Source: Fimbriimonadaceae bacterium (GTDB lineage: Bacteria > Armatimonadota > Fimbriimonadia > Fimbriimonadales > Fimbriimonadaceae). From it: a stretch of 8,832 nt of DNA. The notes below the pieces were generated by a model. It did not search any database and was not told the origin of the DNA. It was given only the letters and a program-made list of their open reading frames with translations. The first letter of the stretch is position 1; the number at the start of each line of letters is the position of its first letter. The position numbers and the translations under genes were made by a program. The stretch spans positions 1 through 8,832 of the forward strand of contig JACMJO010000361.1 in the NCBI GenBank assembly GCA_014380605.1, given 5' to 3'. Positions 1 to 5,551 of the stretch are shown here, piece after piece.

Positions 1-1082
1 TCAACCAGGTCAACTACCCGCTATGGCAAGTGATCGAGCGCGTGCTAGACAAGAGCCCAGCCCTTCGGTACTCGAGCGCTCCAGACCTAGTCAAGGCTCT
101 GCAGGATGCCCAGCACGCGGGTGCGTCTGGTTCGATGATCGTCGCCCCACCGCAATTGGGGCACCAAACCACGATCTACGGAGTTCAGCCTTCTCCCTCT
201 GCGAACCCGTACCTGAATCCAATCGCCCCCCCTATCCAAGGAGCAGGGCAATTACCGCCGCCTGTGGCCTATCCTTACAATCCTTATTCACAGCCGGGCC
301 AGACCGCTCAATCGCCGCATACTCCCAATTTTCCCCAGGGATTTGGCAATGCGCCGGTTTACTATCCGCCACCGCCTCGCCAGCCTCTCATCAAGCCGGA
401 AACGAAGCAGTTCTTCGGAAAGTTCGTGATCTCGCTGGTGATCATGGGCTCGCTTTTCGCGCTGATCATTGTCGCAATCAACGGCATCAGCCAGGCCCTG
501 GAACGCACGAATAACACGCGCGAGAATGCCACCGTCGTTCAGCAGATCAAGAGCATCGACAAGAAGAAGTCGCTTGAAGAGCAGATATCGGAGATGCAGA
601 GCCTGATCGCCAAGCTTAAAGGCGATTTAGAGCGCAAGGAGGCGAAGTCCAACCTGGCCGTCCTCTATGAAAAGGTGGGCAAGAACGCCCTTGCGCAGAA
701 CGACCTCGTCTCCGCTGAAAGCGCTTTCCGAAACTCGGTCGACCAGGACCCGGACAATGGCATCCTGTATACGAACCTTGGCAACCTTTACGACCGGCGA
801 GCCCGCGCCGAGCAGGATGTACGCACTCGCATCTCGCTTTGGCAACAGTCGGCTGAATCGTGGCGAAGCGCCGCCACCAAGGAAGCCAATCCAGATGCCA
901 AGAACCGATACGCAGAACAAACCGCAATTGCCTACTACAATCTAGCCTGGGAGATGAACGAAGACCCTGGCTTCCCTAATCATGAGATTCGGTCCGCACT
1001 CTACCTTGCCCAGGATTATGCTCCCACGGGTTCCGATGTTGACCGAAGTATCCAGTTGCTGTTTGACCAAGTCCGCAATTAG
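1..1082 (+). CDS. Ser/Thr protein kinase, C-terminal part (kinase end, membrane helix, TPR tail); 5' truncated
   Basis: The gene is open from the left edge (first full codon at 3) to a TAG at 1080-1082, giving 359 visible residues. The visible N-terminus, through VIERVLDKSPALRYSSAPDL, matches the last helices (subdomain XI, with the conserved Arg) of bacterial Hanks-type kinases, so the catalytic lobe lies outside the window. Next comes a Pro/Gln/Tyr-rich linker of about 90 residues, then one membrane helix around nt 423-480 (FVISLVIMGSLFALIIVAI), a charged heptad-like stretch near nt 570-650, and a TPR-like region around nt 650-800 (NLAVLYEKVGKNALAQNDL, then DPDNGILYTNLGNLYDR). This layout resembles PknB-type receptor kinases with the kinase in the cytoplasm and a protein-binding sensor outside, and the TPRs probably bind a partner protein. 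The GTG at 30 is inside the gene and is not its start. It converges on the SDR gene 41 nt away. Confidence 0.85.
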   Translation, partial: NQVNYPLWQVIERVLDKSPALRYSSAPDLVKALQDAQHAGASGSMIVAPPQLGHQTTIYGVQPSPSANPYLNPIAPPIQGAGQLPPPVAYPYNPYSQPGQTAQSPHTPNFPQGFGNAPVYYPPPPRQPLIKPETKQFFGKFVISLVIMGSLFALIIVAINGISQALERTNNTRENATVVQQIKSIDKKKSLEEQISEMQSLIAKLKGDLERKEAKSNLAVLYEKVGKNALAQNDLVSAESAFRNSVDQDPDNGILYTNLGNLYDRRARAEQDVRTRISLWQQSAESWRSAATKEANPDAKNRYAEQTAIAYYNLAWEMNEDPGFPNHEIRSALYLAQDYAPTGSDVDRSIQLLFDQVRN

Positions 1083-1123
1083 CGATCCTTTAGGCGCATG
1101 TGAAGCGCCCGCGGAATCAGAGA

Positions 1124-1903
1124 CTATGCAAGCCCTTTTGTCAGACCACCATCGACCAGCAGATTTGAGCCTGTGATATAGGCGGCTGGGATGGAACACA
1201 GGAATACGATTGCCGCCGCAATCTCTTCCGGGCTCGCTAAGCGGCCAACTGGTACCTCTTTACCTTGCTTCTCCAGCGCTTCTTCCGCTGAGATCCCGTC
1301 CTTGCCACCTCGGATTTCCGCCAAGTGGCGTTGGCGGTCGGTCAGGGTATGTCCAGGCAAAACGCTGTTGACGGTGATTCCATGGGGCGCAAACTCGGTA
1401 GCCTGCAGGCGCGTAAGCGCCATCAAGCCTGACCGCAGGGTCGAGGAGATTGGCAACATCGGCGAGGGCTCTTTCGCGACCAGGCTCGTGATGTGGACGA
1501 TCCTTCCAAACCCATTTGCCAGCATCGAAGGCGCAACCATCCGAACCAGCCTGATCACGTTCATGAGGGTGCTGTCGAATCCTGATTGCCAGTGCTCGTC
1601 GGTCAAGGTTGTAAAGTTGCCGGCCGGTGGACCTCCGGTGTTGGTGACAAGAATCTCGGGCGCGGAGAGGTCGGCTGTTGTCTGCTCCAGCCACCATGCC
1701 AAGTCCTCTGGATTGTTGACGTCTACGACATAGCTCCGGGTCTCAGGGCCGATCTCTGCCGCCGCAGCCTCCAGGACTTCCTCGTTCCGTGCGCAGATAG
1801 AGACATGGCAACCTTCTGCTGCCAAGAGCTTTGCCGTGGCTAGTCCAATCCCTTTGCTTGCGGCCGCCACCATCGCCACTTTTCCGCTGATTCCGAAATC
1901 CAT
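1124..1903 (-). CDS. Short-chain dehydrogenase/reductase (SDR), atypical active site
   Basis: The protein is 259 aa, the normal length for a classical SDR, with a Rossmann fold binding NAD(P)H. The cofactor glycine motif is AAASKGIG (residues 13-20), the usual NNAG is NTGG (88-91), the structural Asn is N115 (MNVIRLV), the catalytic Ser is S140 (HITSLV), and the C-terminus has the usual GRLASPEEIA and ITGSNLLVDGG segments. The YxxxK motif expected 13 residues after the Ser reads S153-S-T-L-R157, so Tyr and Lys are replaced by Ser and Arg. From memory, a branch of FabG-like SDRs with NTGGP has this same change, so it may be a subfamily trait and not decay. Annotation pipelines would probably call it a 3-oxoacyl-ACP reductase, but neither substrate nor activity can be read from the sequence. 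ATG at 1903 is chosen because the Rossmann strand follows directly; no clear ribosome site is seen. It is transcribed divergently from the prepilin gene. Confidence 0.9.
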   Translation of the reverse strand: MDFGISGKVAMVAAASKGIGLATAKLLAAEGCHVSICARNEEVLEAAAAEIGPETRSYVVDVNNPEDLAWWLEQTTADLSAPEILVTNTGGPPAGNFTTLTDEHWQSGFDSTLMNVIRLVRMVAPSMLANGFGRIVHITSLVAKEPSPMLPISSTLRSGLMALTRLQATEFAPHGITVNSVLPGHTLTDRQRHLAEIRGGKDGISAEEALEKQGKEVPVGRLASPEEIAAAIVFLCSIPAAYITGSNLLVDGGLTKGLA

Positions 1904-2015
1904 ACATAGATGATGATTGATCCCGACATCTGATTGGGAATGTTAGGAAGAAGTTAGGCTTGAATTCATTCGCCTCAAAAGCTAGGCGAGCTGATCTAAG
2001 ATGAGGAAGTCTGTT
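1904..2015. promoter_or_regulatory. Divergent intergenic region with short repeats
   Basis: This 112-nt region must hold the promoters of the SDR (leftward) and prepilin (rightward) genes. No strong -35/-10 pair stands out on either strand. Two small structures are visible. The direct repeat GTTAGG occurs at 1942-1947 and 1953-1958, one 11-nt helical turn apart, an arrangement that could suit a transcription factor. An inverted repeat TCGCCT/AGGCGA occurs at 1970-1975 and 1984-1989 with an 8-nt loop and would form a 6-bp hairpin in the prepilin mRNA leader, ending 26 nt before its start codon. Neither is proven to have a role. Confidence 0.3.
2003..2009 (+). promoter_or_regulatory. Ribosome binding site deciding the prepilin start
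   Basis: GAGGAAG lies 6 nt upstream of ATG 2016. It falls inside the reading frame that would open at ATG 2001, so it argues for 2016 as the true start. Confidence 0.6.
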
Positions 2016-2768
2016 ATGAAGAGAGGATTTACCCTTATCGAACTTTTGGTGGTGATTGCGATTATCGCCATCCTTGCCGCCATTCTTTTCCCAGTCTTTG
2101 CCCAAGCGAAGAACGCCGCCAAGAAGACGGAATGTCTCTCCAATCAGCGACAGCTTGGAATTGGGTTGCAGATGTATATCAGCGACTACGACGATCAGGT
2201 CTTCTTCTTCGCGCATGACGTCGACCTTTCGAGAACGGCCGCGACTCCATTTGGAGCAACCCGGGAGAATCGATGGTGGAATCAGATTCTGCCTTACACC
2301 AAGACCCAGGGCAGGCTCTTGGTTTGCCCGAACGACTCGGGGCGCAGACCGCATGCGCTAGAAGATGGCCAGGCGGGAAGGCCTCTTGTGCCTCGGTCCT
2401 ATGTGGCGAACCGAGCAGCCGAAGGTTTGAACTATTCCTCCGTCGACGAACCCGCAACGATCGTAGTGGTCACAGTCAAGGAGGGTCGATACGATGACTC
2501 ATGGTTCGAACCCCCGAAAAACCTCTACGACAAAATGAACTCAGGTGGGACAGTGATCGGCCCTCCCGTCTTAGCTTTAGACCTACAGAACAAAGGCGTC
2601 AACATGACCTTCTTCGATGGCCACGCCAAGTGGCAAAGTAAGGGACGGATTCTGTCAGAGCCATGCGGCCTACCGTGGTCGGGAGTGCAACTGATGCGCC
2701 AGTTCCCCATTCCACCCACTCCGGGCCAGCCGAGCCGAACTCCTTGGCACCCCAATTGTCCAAGCTAG
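2016..2768 (+). CDS. Prepilin-type cleavage/methylation domain protein (type II pseudopilin-like, H-X9-DG type)
   Basis: The protein is 250 aa from ATG 2016. It has a short basic leader MKRG, then the processing site G/FTLIE recognised by prepilin peptidase, a 20-residue hydrophobic helix, and FPVFAQAKNAAKKTECLSNQ, the signature of Armatimonadota/Planctomycetes pseudopilin-like proteins. The middle has DYDDQVF and a VCPND segment. The C-terminal part has TFFDGHAKW, the DGH motif of this large family. It is probably exported, cleaved and N-methylated, and displayed at the envelope, but the role of this expanded family is largely unknown. I prefer ATG 2016 over the in-frame ATG 2001 because GAGGAAG at 2003-2009 is a good ribosome site 6 nt before it, and because MKRGFTL is the usual start. 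The extra five residues from 2001 would not change the domain. Confidence 0.93.
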   Translation: MKRGFTLIELLVVIAIIAILAAILFPVFAQAKNAAKKTECLSNQRQLGIGLQMYISDYDDQVFFFAHDVDLSRTAATPFGATRENRWWNQILPYTKTQGRLLVCPNDSGRRPHALEDGQAGRPLVPRSYVANRAAEGLNYSSVDEPATIVVVTVKEGRYDDSWFEPPKNLYDKMNSGGTVIGPPVLALDLQNKGVNMTFFDGHAKWQSKGRILSEPCGLPWSGVQLMRQFPIPPTPGQPSRTPWHPNCPS

Positions 2769-2778
2769 GTTTGATAGA

Positions 2779-2852
2779 GGTGAGTGGGTGATAGGTTGAA
2801 GAAACTCCTAGGTAAGTACAGACCAAAGCCTCACCCTCATCACCCGCTCGCC
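2779..2852 (+). repeat. 14-bp inverted repeat with 46-nt loop upstream of tRNA-Ser
   Basis: GGTGAGTGGGTGAT at 2779-2792 pairs with ATCACCCGCTCGCC at 2839-2852 over 14 positions. Twelve are Watson-Crick pairs and two (2781/2850 and 2785/2846) are G-U only if the + strand is the RNA. On the opposite strand these would be A-C mismatches, which favours a structure in rightward RNA. GGTGAG (2779-2784) could instead pair with CTCACC (2830-2835), so two exclusive folds are possible. It sits 10 nt after the prepilin stop. There is no U-tract, so it is not a standard intrinsic terminator. It could protect the 3' end of the prepilin mRNA, act as an atypical terminator, or be a leader element. The other bases of 2769-2884 hold no visible gene. 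Confidence 0.5.
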
Positions 2853-2871
2853 CAACATCACCTCCATCAAG

Positions 2872-2877
2872 TAAAAT
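2872..2877 (+). promoter_or_regulatory. Possible -10 box of tRNA-Ser promoter
   Basis: TAAAAT ends 7 nt before the first base of the mature tRNA, the usual -10 to start distance, so the primary transcript might have almost no leader. No TTGACA-like -35 is seen 16-18 nt upstream. That position falls in the 3' arm of the 14-bp inverted repeat. Confidence 0.35.
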
Positions 2878-2884
2878 CTCCTCC

Positions 2885-2972
2885 GGAGAGATGGCGGAGT
2901 GGTCGATCGCGTCAGTCTTGAAAACTGAAAAACAGCAATGTTTCAGGGGTTCGAATCCCCTTCTCTCCTCCA
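2885..2972 (+). tRNA. tRNA-Ser(UGA)
   Basis: The 88-nt cloverleaf can be folded by hand. The acceptor is GGAGAGA (2885-2891) with TCTCTCC (2962-2968). The D stem is GCG (2894-2896) with CGC (2908-2910) around an 11-nt loop containing AGTGGT. The anticodon stem is TCAGT with ACTGA (2912-2916, 2924-2928), and loop CTTGAAA carries anticodon TGA at 2919-2921. The long variable arm typical of tRNA-Ser is AAACA-GCAA-TGTTT (2930-2943), closed by a GNRA tetraloop. The T arm is AGGGG-TTCGAAT-CCCCT (2945-2961). CCA is encoded at 2970-2972. The discriminator base is T2969, whereas most bacterial tRNA-Ser that I recall have G, although chloroplast tRNA-Ser(UGA) also has U. It decodes UCA and, by wobble, other UCN codons. 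Confidence 0.96.
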
Positions 2973-2975
2973 CTT

Positions 2976-2990
2976 CAAAGTCTCACTTTG
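2976..2990. terminator. Short hairpin after the tRNA, spanning the stop codon of the convergent gene
   Basis: CAAAGT (2976-2981), CTC, then ACTTTG (2985-2990) form a perfect 6-bp stem with a 3-nt loop, beginning 4 nt after the tRNA CCA. The TGA stop of the leftward small gene (2983-2985) lies within it. Being symmetrical, it could end transcription from both sides, but it is AT-rich, short and lacks a clear U-run, so a terminator role is tentative. Confidence 0.35.
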
Positions 2991-3255
2991 CGCCGACTTT
3001 CACTTTTCCATTGCGGTGGATCGTTGGCAGCTTATCCACGATACGGCAATGCCGATTGGAGATGAACCACAATTCGTCCCGGTCATTTCTCAAGATCAAG
3101 AAGGCCTCCGCGGACTCAGAGGGTGTGTGAATACCTAGGACCTCGTAAGTCTTATCCTTCGAAAAACCGCTTTGCAATGGCAACGGCCGGGGCGCGGATT
3201 CTCCGCTCATCTCTTCGATGCGGACATGGAGGTTTGGATTGATGAAAATGCTCAT
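2983..3255 (-). CDS. Small conserved-looking hypothetical protein (90 aa)
   Basis: I do not recognise this protein. From ATG 3255 it is 90 aa, soluble and without signal peptide or membrane helix. The pattern KTYEVLGIHTP, then AFLILRNDRDELWFISNRHCRIVDK, alternates short beta strands and ends in an aromatic/Cys motif, which looks like a small SH3-like beta barrel of the kind seen in many short bacterial proteins. This is a structural guess, not a family match. An upstream ATG at 3321 would give 112 aa. I prefer 3255 because GGAG lies 9 nt before it, whereas no ribosome site precedes 3321. The gene stops 10 nt from the tRNA end and runs opposite to both the tRNA and the GH36 gene, so it is a single-gene unit. 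Composition is not markedly different from its neighbours. Confidence 0.6.
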   Translation of the reverse strand: MSIFINPNLHVRIEEMSGESAPRPLPLQSGFSKDKTYEVLGIHTPSESAEAFLILRNDRDELWFISNRHCRIVDKLPTIHRNGKVKVGAK

Positions 3256-3266
3256 AGGACTAAACT

Positions 3267-3281
3267 CCAAAGGGTCTTTGG
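3267..3281. repeat. Perfect inverted repeat CCAAAG-GGT-CTTTGG at the 5' end of the small gene
   Basis: The arms at 3267-3272 and 3276-3281 are identical over 6 bp with a 3-nt spacer. In the leftward mRNA of the 90-aa gene, the 3' arm CUUUGG contains the first half of the GGAG ribosome site, so folding would partly hide it. As DNA it could equally be a small operator in the region between the divergent small gene and GH36 gene. If the small gene really starts at 3321, the repeat is within coding sequence. Confidence 0.4.
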
Positions 3282-3372
3282 TATATGAGAACGAAGGTTC
3301 CTTGGAAATTGGCGAGGTCATGCGGTCCGAAAAGCAAAAATCCCTGAAGGAGCCGTGTAACCTCTAGCCTTG

Positions 3373-5073
3373 ATGGACGACCCCGAAAGTAGGCGCAAAT
3401 TTCTTGGAGGCATCTTCACTTCGGCGGGAAACATCGTGACCCGACGCTTGGGCCAAGTTGCGAAAACGCCTGAGGTCTCGTCCGAAACCCATTCCGACAG
3501 CTATCTACCTCTGCTGCGGCCGCCAGATTCCATCCGCGTCTTTACCGAATCGGATCACCGAACCTTGAAGTCCCTCAGAGGCGGCTACTGGGAAGGCGAC
3601 GGCGCAACCGTTCGGTCCACCATCTTCAGCGACAAGCATCGCTTCAGCCTCGAAGCCCCGGAGATTGAGCCAACCCGAATTGCCATCCGTTGGCAGGGTG
3701 ACATTGTTGGCGTTCGACGGTTCCTCGGCGACCATTGGGAGAGATCCTATGGTGACCTCGAATGGCGTGCGGAAATCCCGGACCGACCCATGCCTTGGTA
3801 CTTCCTGGCCTACGACGGCAAGCGAACACACGGATATGGCGTCAGGACAAGACCAAGCTCGTTTTGCTTTTGGAATGCCGACCGAAGTGGAATCACCCTC
3901 TGGCTCGACGTGAGAAACGGAGGCAAGGGCGTTGTTCTTGGCGAGCGGGAGATCGAGCTTTGCGAAGTTGTGAGCCGCGAGGGCGATCCTGAGGAATCGG
4001 CCTTTCAAGCCCACCAGGCATTCTGCCGCCAGATGTGTCCTTATCCAAGGCTGACCTCCGAGCCCGTCTACGGTACGAACGACTGGTATTCGCTCTACGG
4101 ACAGAACAGCGCCCACCAAATTCTGGAGATCAGCCAGATGGTCGGAGAATTGGCCCCAAACGTCCCGAATCGACCTTTCTCCGTCATCGACGCAGGCTGG
4201 AGTCCAGGAGGTTGCGATGAGGGGCCGTATGACCAAGGCAACGAGAGGTTTGGCGATATGGCGATGTTTGCCAGCCAGTTGAAAGATCTTGGAGTTCGGC
4301 CCGGTCTTTGGATTCGACCGCTGGTAAGCAGTCCTGACACTCCGGAGTCGTGGCGGCTGTCCCGAGACTCCAAGTTCCTCGACCCGACTCATCCGGAGGT
4401 CAGCGAGCACGTCCTGCAGATGGTAAAGCGAGTCGTTGAATGGGGCTATGAACTGATCAAGCACGACTTCACAAGCTGGGATATCACCGGGAAGTGGGGC
4501 TTTGAGATTGGTGCCAGCCTAACCCCGGCTGACTGGGCCTTTCAAGACCGCTCTCGGACGACCGCGGAGATCGTCAATGAGCTGTACGACCAAATCAGGA
4601 TGGCGGCAGGCTCGACCTATGTGCTTGGTTGCAACACGTTCAGCCATTTAAGCGCGGGCGTCTTTGAGCTGAACCGGATTGGCGACGACACGAGCGGCCG
4701 CGATTGGGACCGGACCCGAAAGATGGGGGTCAATGCCCTCGCCTATCGAGCCGCCCATCAGGGCGCTTTCTATGCCGCCGACGCCGATGTTGCCGCGTTG
4801 ACCCAGAGCCATAAGGGCCGCCAAGCACTTGAGTGGTTGAGGCTCCTGGGATTGAGCGGGACGCCATTGTTCGTTTCCATCGAACCTTCCGCCTTGGGCC
4901 CAGAAGAGTGGACCGCTCTTCGAGACGCATTCGAGAAAGCCGCGATACGCCGTGATGTCGCGGAGCCACTAGATTGGATGAACTCGGTTTGCCCAAGGAA
5001 ATGGCGCATCGACGGTGGACGACAGGAGTTTGACTGGTCCACTCCGACCGGCCCGAATCCGTTCGCTAGCTAG
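3373..5073 (+). CDS. Alpha-galactosidase-like glycoside hydrolase (GH36, clan GH-D)
   Basis: The protein is 566 aa from ATG 3373 (a TTG at 3370 also lies in frame; TAA at 3358 blocks any longer start). The first 210 residues are the beta-sandwich domain; the next 270 form a TIM barrel. Barrel signatures are NDWYSLYGQNS, VIDAGWSPGG, RPGLWIRPLVSS, and GYELIKHDFTSWD, where K363-H-D365 gives the likely nucleophile D365. LNRIGDDTSG follows, whose second Asp, D439, fits the acid/base, since I recall RIGPDT in Thermotoga GalA. It should cleave terminal alpha-galactosyl groups with retention of configuration; the exact sugar is unproven. The N-terminus SRRKFLGGIF resembles a Tat export motif, but the hydrophobic part is weak. 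Only about 20 residues follow where the C-terminal beta domain normally begins (KWRIDGG onwards), so that domain is nearly absent. The stop overlaps the convergent DUF4870 gene by 8 nt. Confidence 0.85.
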   Translation: MDDPESRRKFLGGIFTSAGNIVTRRLGQVAKTPEVSSETHSDSYLPLLRPPDSIRVFTESDHRTLKSLRGGYWEGDGATVRSTIFSDKHRFSLEAPEIEPTRIAIRWQGDIVGVRRFLGDHWERSYGDLEWRAEIPDRPMPWYFLAYDGKRTHGYGVRTRPSSFCFWNADRSGITLWLDVRNGGKGVVLGEREIELCEVVSREGDPEESAFQAHQAFCRQMCPYPRLTSEPVYGTNDWYSLYGQNSAHQILEISQMVGELAPNVPNRPFSVIDAGWSPGGCDEGPYDQGNERFGDMAMFASQLKDLGVRPGLWIRPLVSSPDTPESWRLSRDSKFLDPTHPEVSEHVLQMVKRVVEWGYELIKHDFTSWDITGKWGFEIGASLTPADWAFQDRSRTTAEIVNELYDQIRMAAGSTYVLGCNTFSHLSAGVFELNRIGDDTSGRDWDRTRKMGVNALAYRAAHQGAFYAADADVAALTQSHKGRQALEWLRLLGLSGTPLFVSIEPSALGPEEWTALRDAFEKAAIRRDVAEPLDWMNSVCPRKWRIDGGRQEFDWSTPTGPNPFAS

Positions 5074-5542
5074 CCTGGGACGGCGAGATCGCGGGTTGGG
5101 GCCGCCTCAGAAAGCGATTCACAATGGCGGTGGTGAGGCTCTTCTTGGGCCACTGCCCACCATAGGCGCGGATGCCCTGGATGATGTTGACCACCGTGTT
5201 CGTGAGCCCTATCAAGGCGATAATAATCCAGGTAACCGCCGACTTCAGGATAATTGGCCACCACTCGAAGTTCTGAAAGTTCTCTTGATAGTGTCGCCAG
5301 AGATTCATCAATGAAATGCTGAGAGAAATCACGCCGATCGTGATGAGGAAGGCGTTCAGCAACAGCATGCCGATCAATGCGTGGAGGGCGTGGTAGCGCA
5401 CATAAGGCGACTTGTTGCCTACGATGAAGGCAACTAGGGGTCCGAAGAAGGGAAAAAAGACTCCGGAAACATGAGCGAGCGCCGCGCCGGTTTTCTCAGA
5501 CGACAGAAGCTGGTTGGAATCCACAGGCTCTCTATTCTCCAT
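5066..5542 (-). CDS. DUF4870-type small membrane protein
   Basis: The protein is 158 aa with about three membrane helices (residues near 20-42, 55-79 and 98-122). The motif AALAHVSGVFFPFFGPLVAFIVG followed in the protein by SPYVRYHALHAL (45-56) is the recognisable signature of the DUF4870/Tic20-like family; members are short polytopic inner-membrane proteins of unknown function. The C-terminal tail (130-158) is basic and Pro/Ser-rich and likely cytoplasmic. It starts 9 nt after the lnt stop and is the last gene of the leftward run, so it is most likely translated from the lnt transcript. No strong ribosome site precedes ATG 5542. Its stop lies inside the end of the GH36 gene. Confidence 0.82.
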   Translation of the reverse strand: MENREPVDSNQLLSSEKTGAALAHVSGVFFPFFGPLVAFIVGNKSPYVRYHALHALIGMLLLNAFLITIGVISLSISLMNLWRHYQENFQNFEWWPIILKSAVTWIIIALIGLTNTVVNIIQGIRAYGGQWPKKSLTTAIVNRFLRRPQPAISPSQAS

Positions 5543-5551
5543 CGGTATGCA

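Noticed and set aside
23..514. 163-aa + frame starting MASDRARAR
   Set aside because: Different frame of the kinase gene; Arg/Pro/Ser-rich without motifs, whereas the overlapping frame gives kinase, membrane helix and TPR.
1093..1109. GGCGC/GCGCC hairpin between the convergent kinase and SDR genes as a terminator
   Set aside because: Only 5 bp with a 7-nt loop and no U-tract on either strand; too weak to call.
1743..2354. 203-aa - frame across the SDR 5' end and the prepilin gene
   Set aside because: Overlaps two well-supported genes in other frames and has no recognisable motif.
2779..2852. The 14-bp inverted repeat as an ordinary intrinsic terminator
   Set aside because: The loop is 46 nt and no U-run follows the 3' arm.
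2891..3130. 79-aa + frame MAEWSIASVLKTE
   Set aside because: Translation of the tRNA-Ser itself, a common false gene call.
3505..4464. Long 319-aa antisense frame inside the GH36 gene
   Set aside because: Long antisense frames are common opposite coding DNA of this base composition; the sense strand carries all GH36 motifs.
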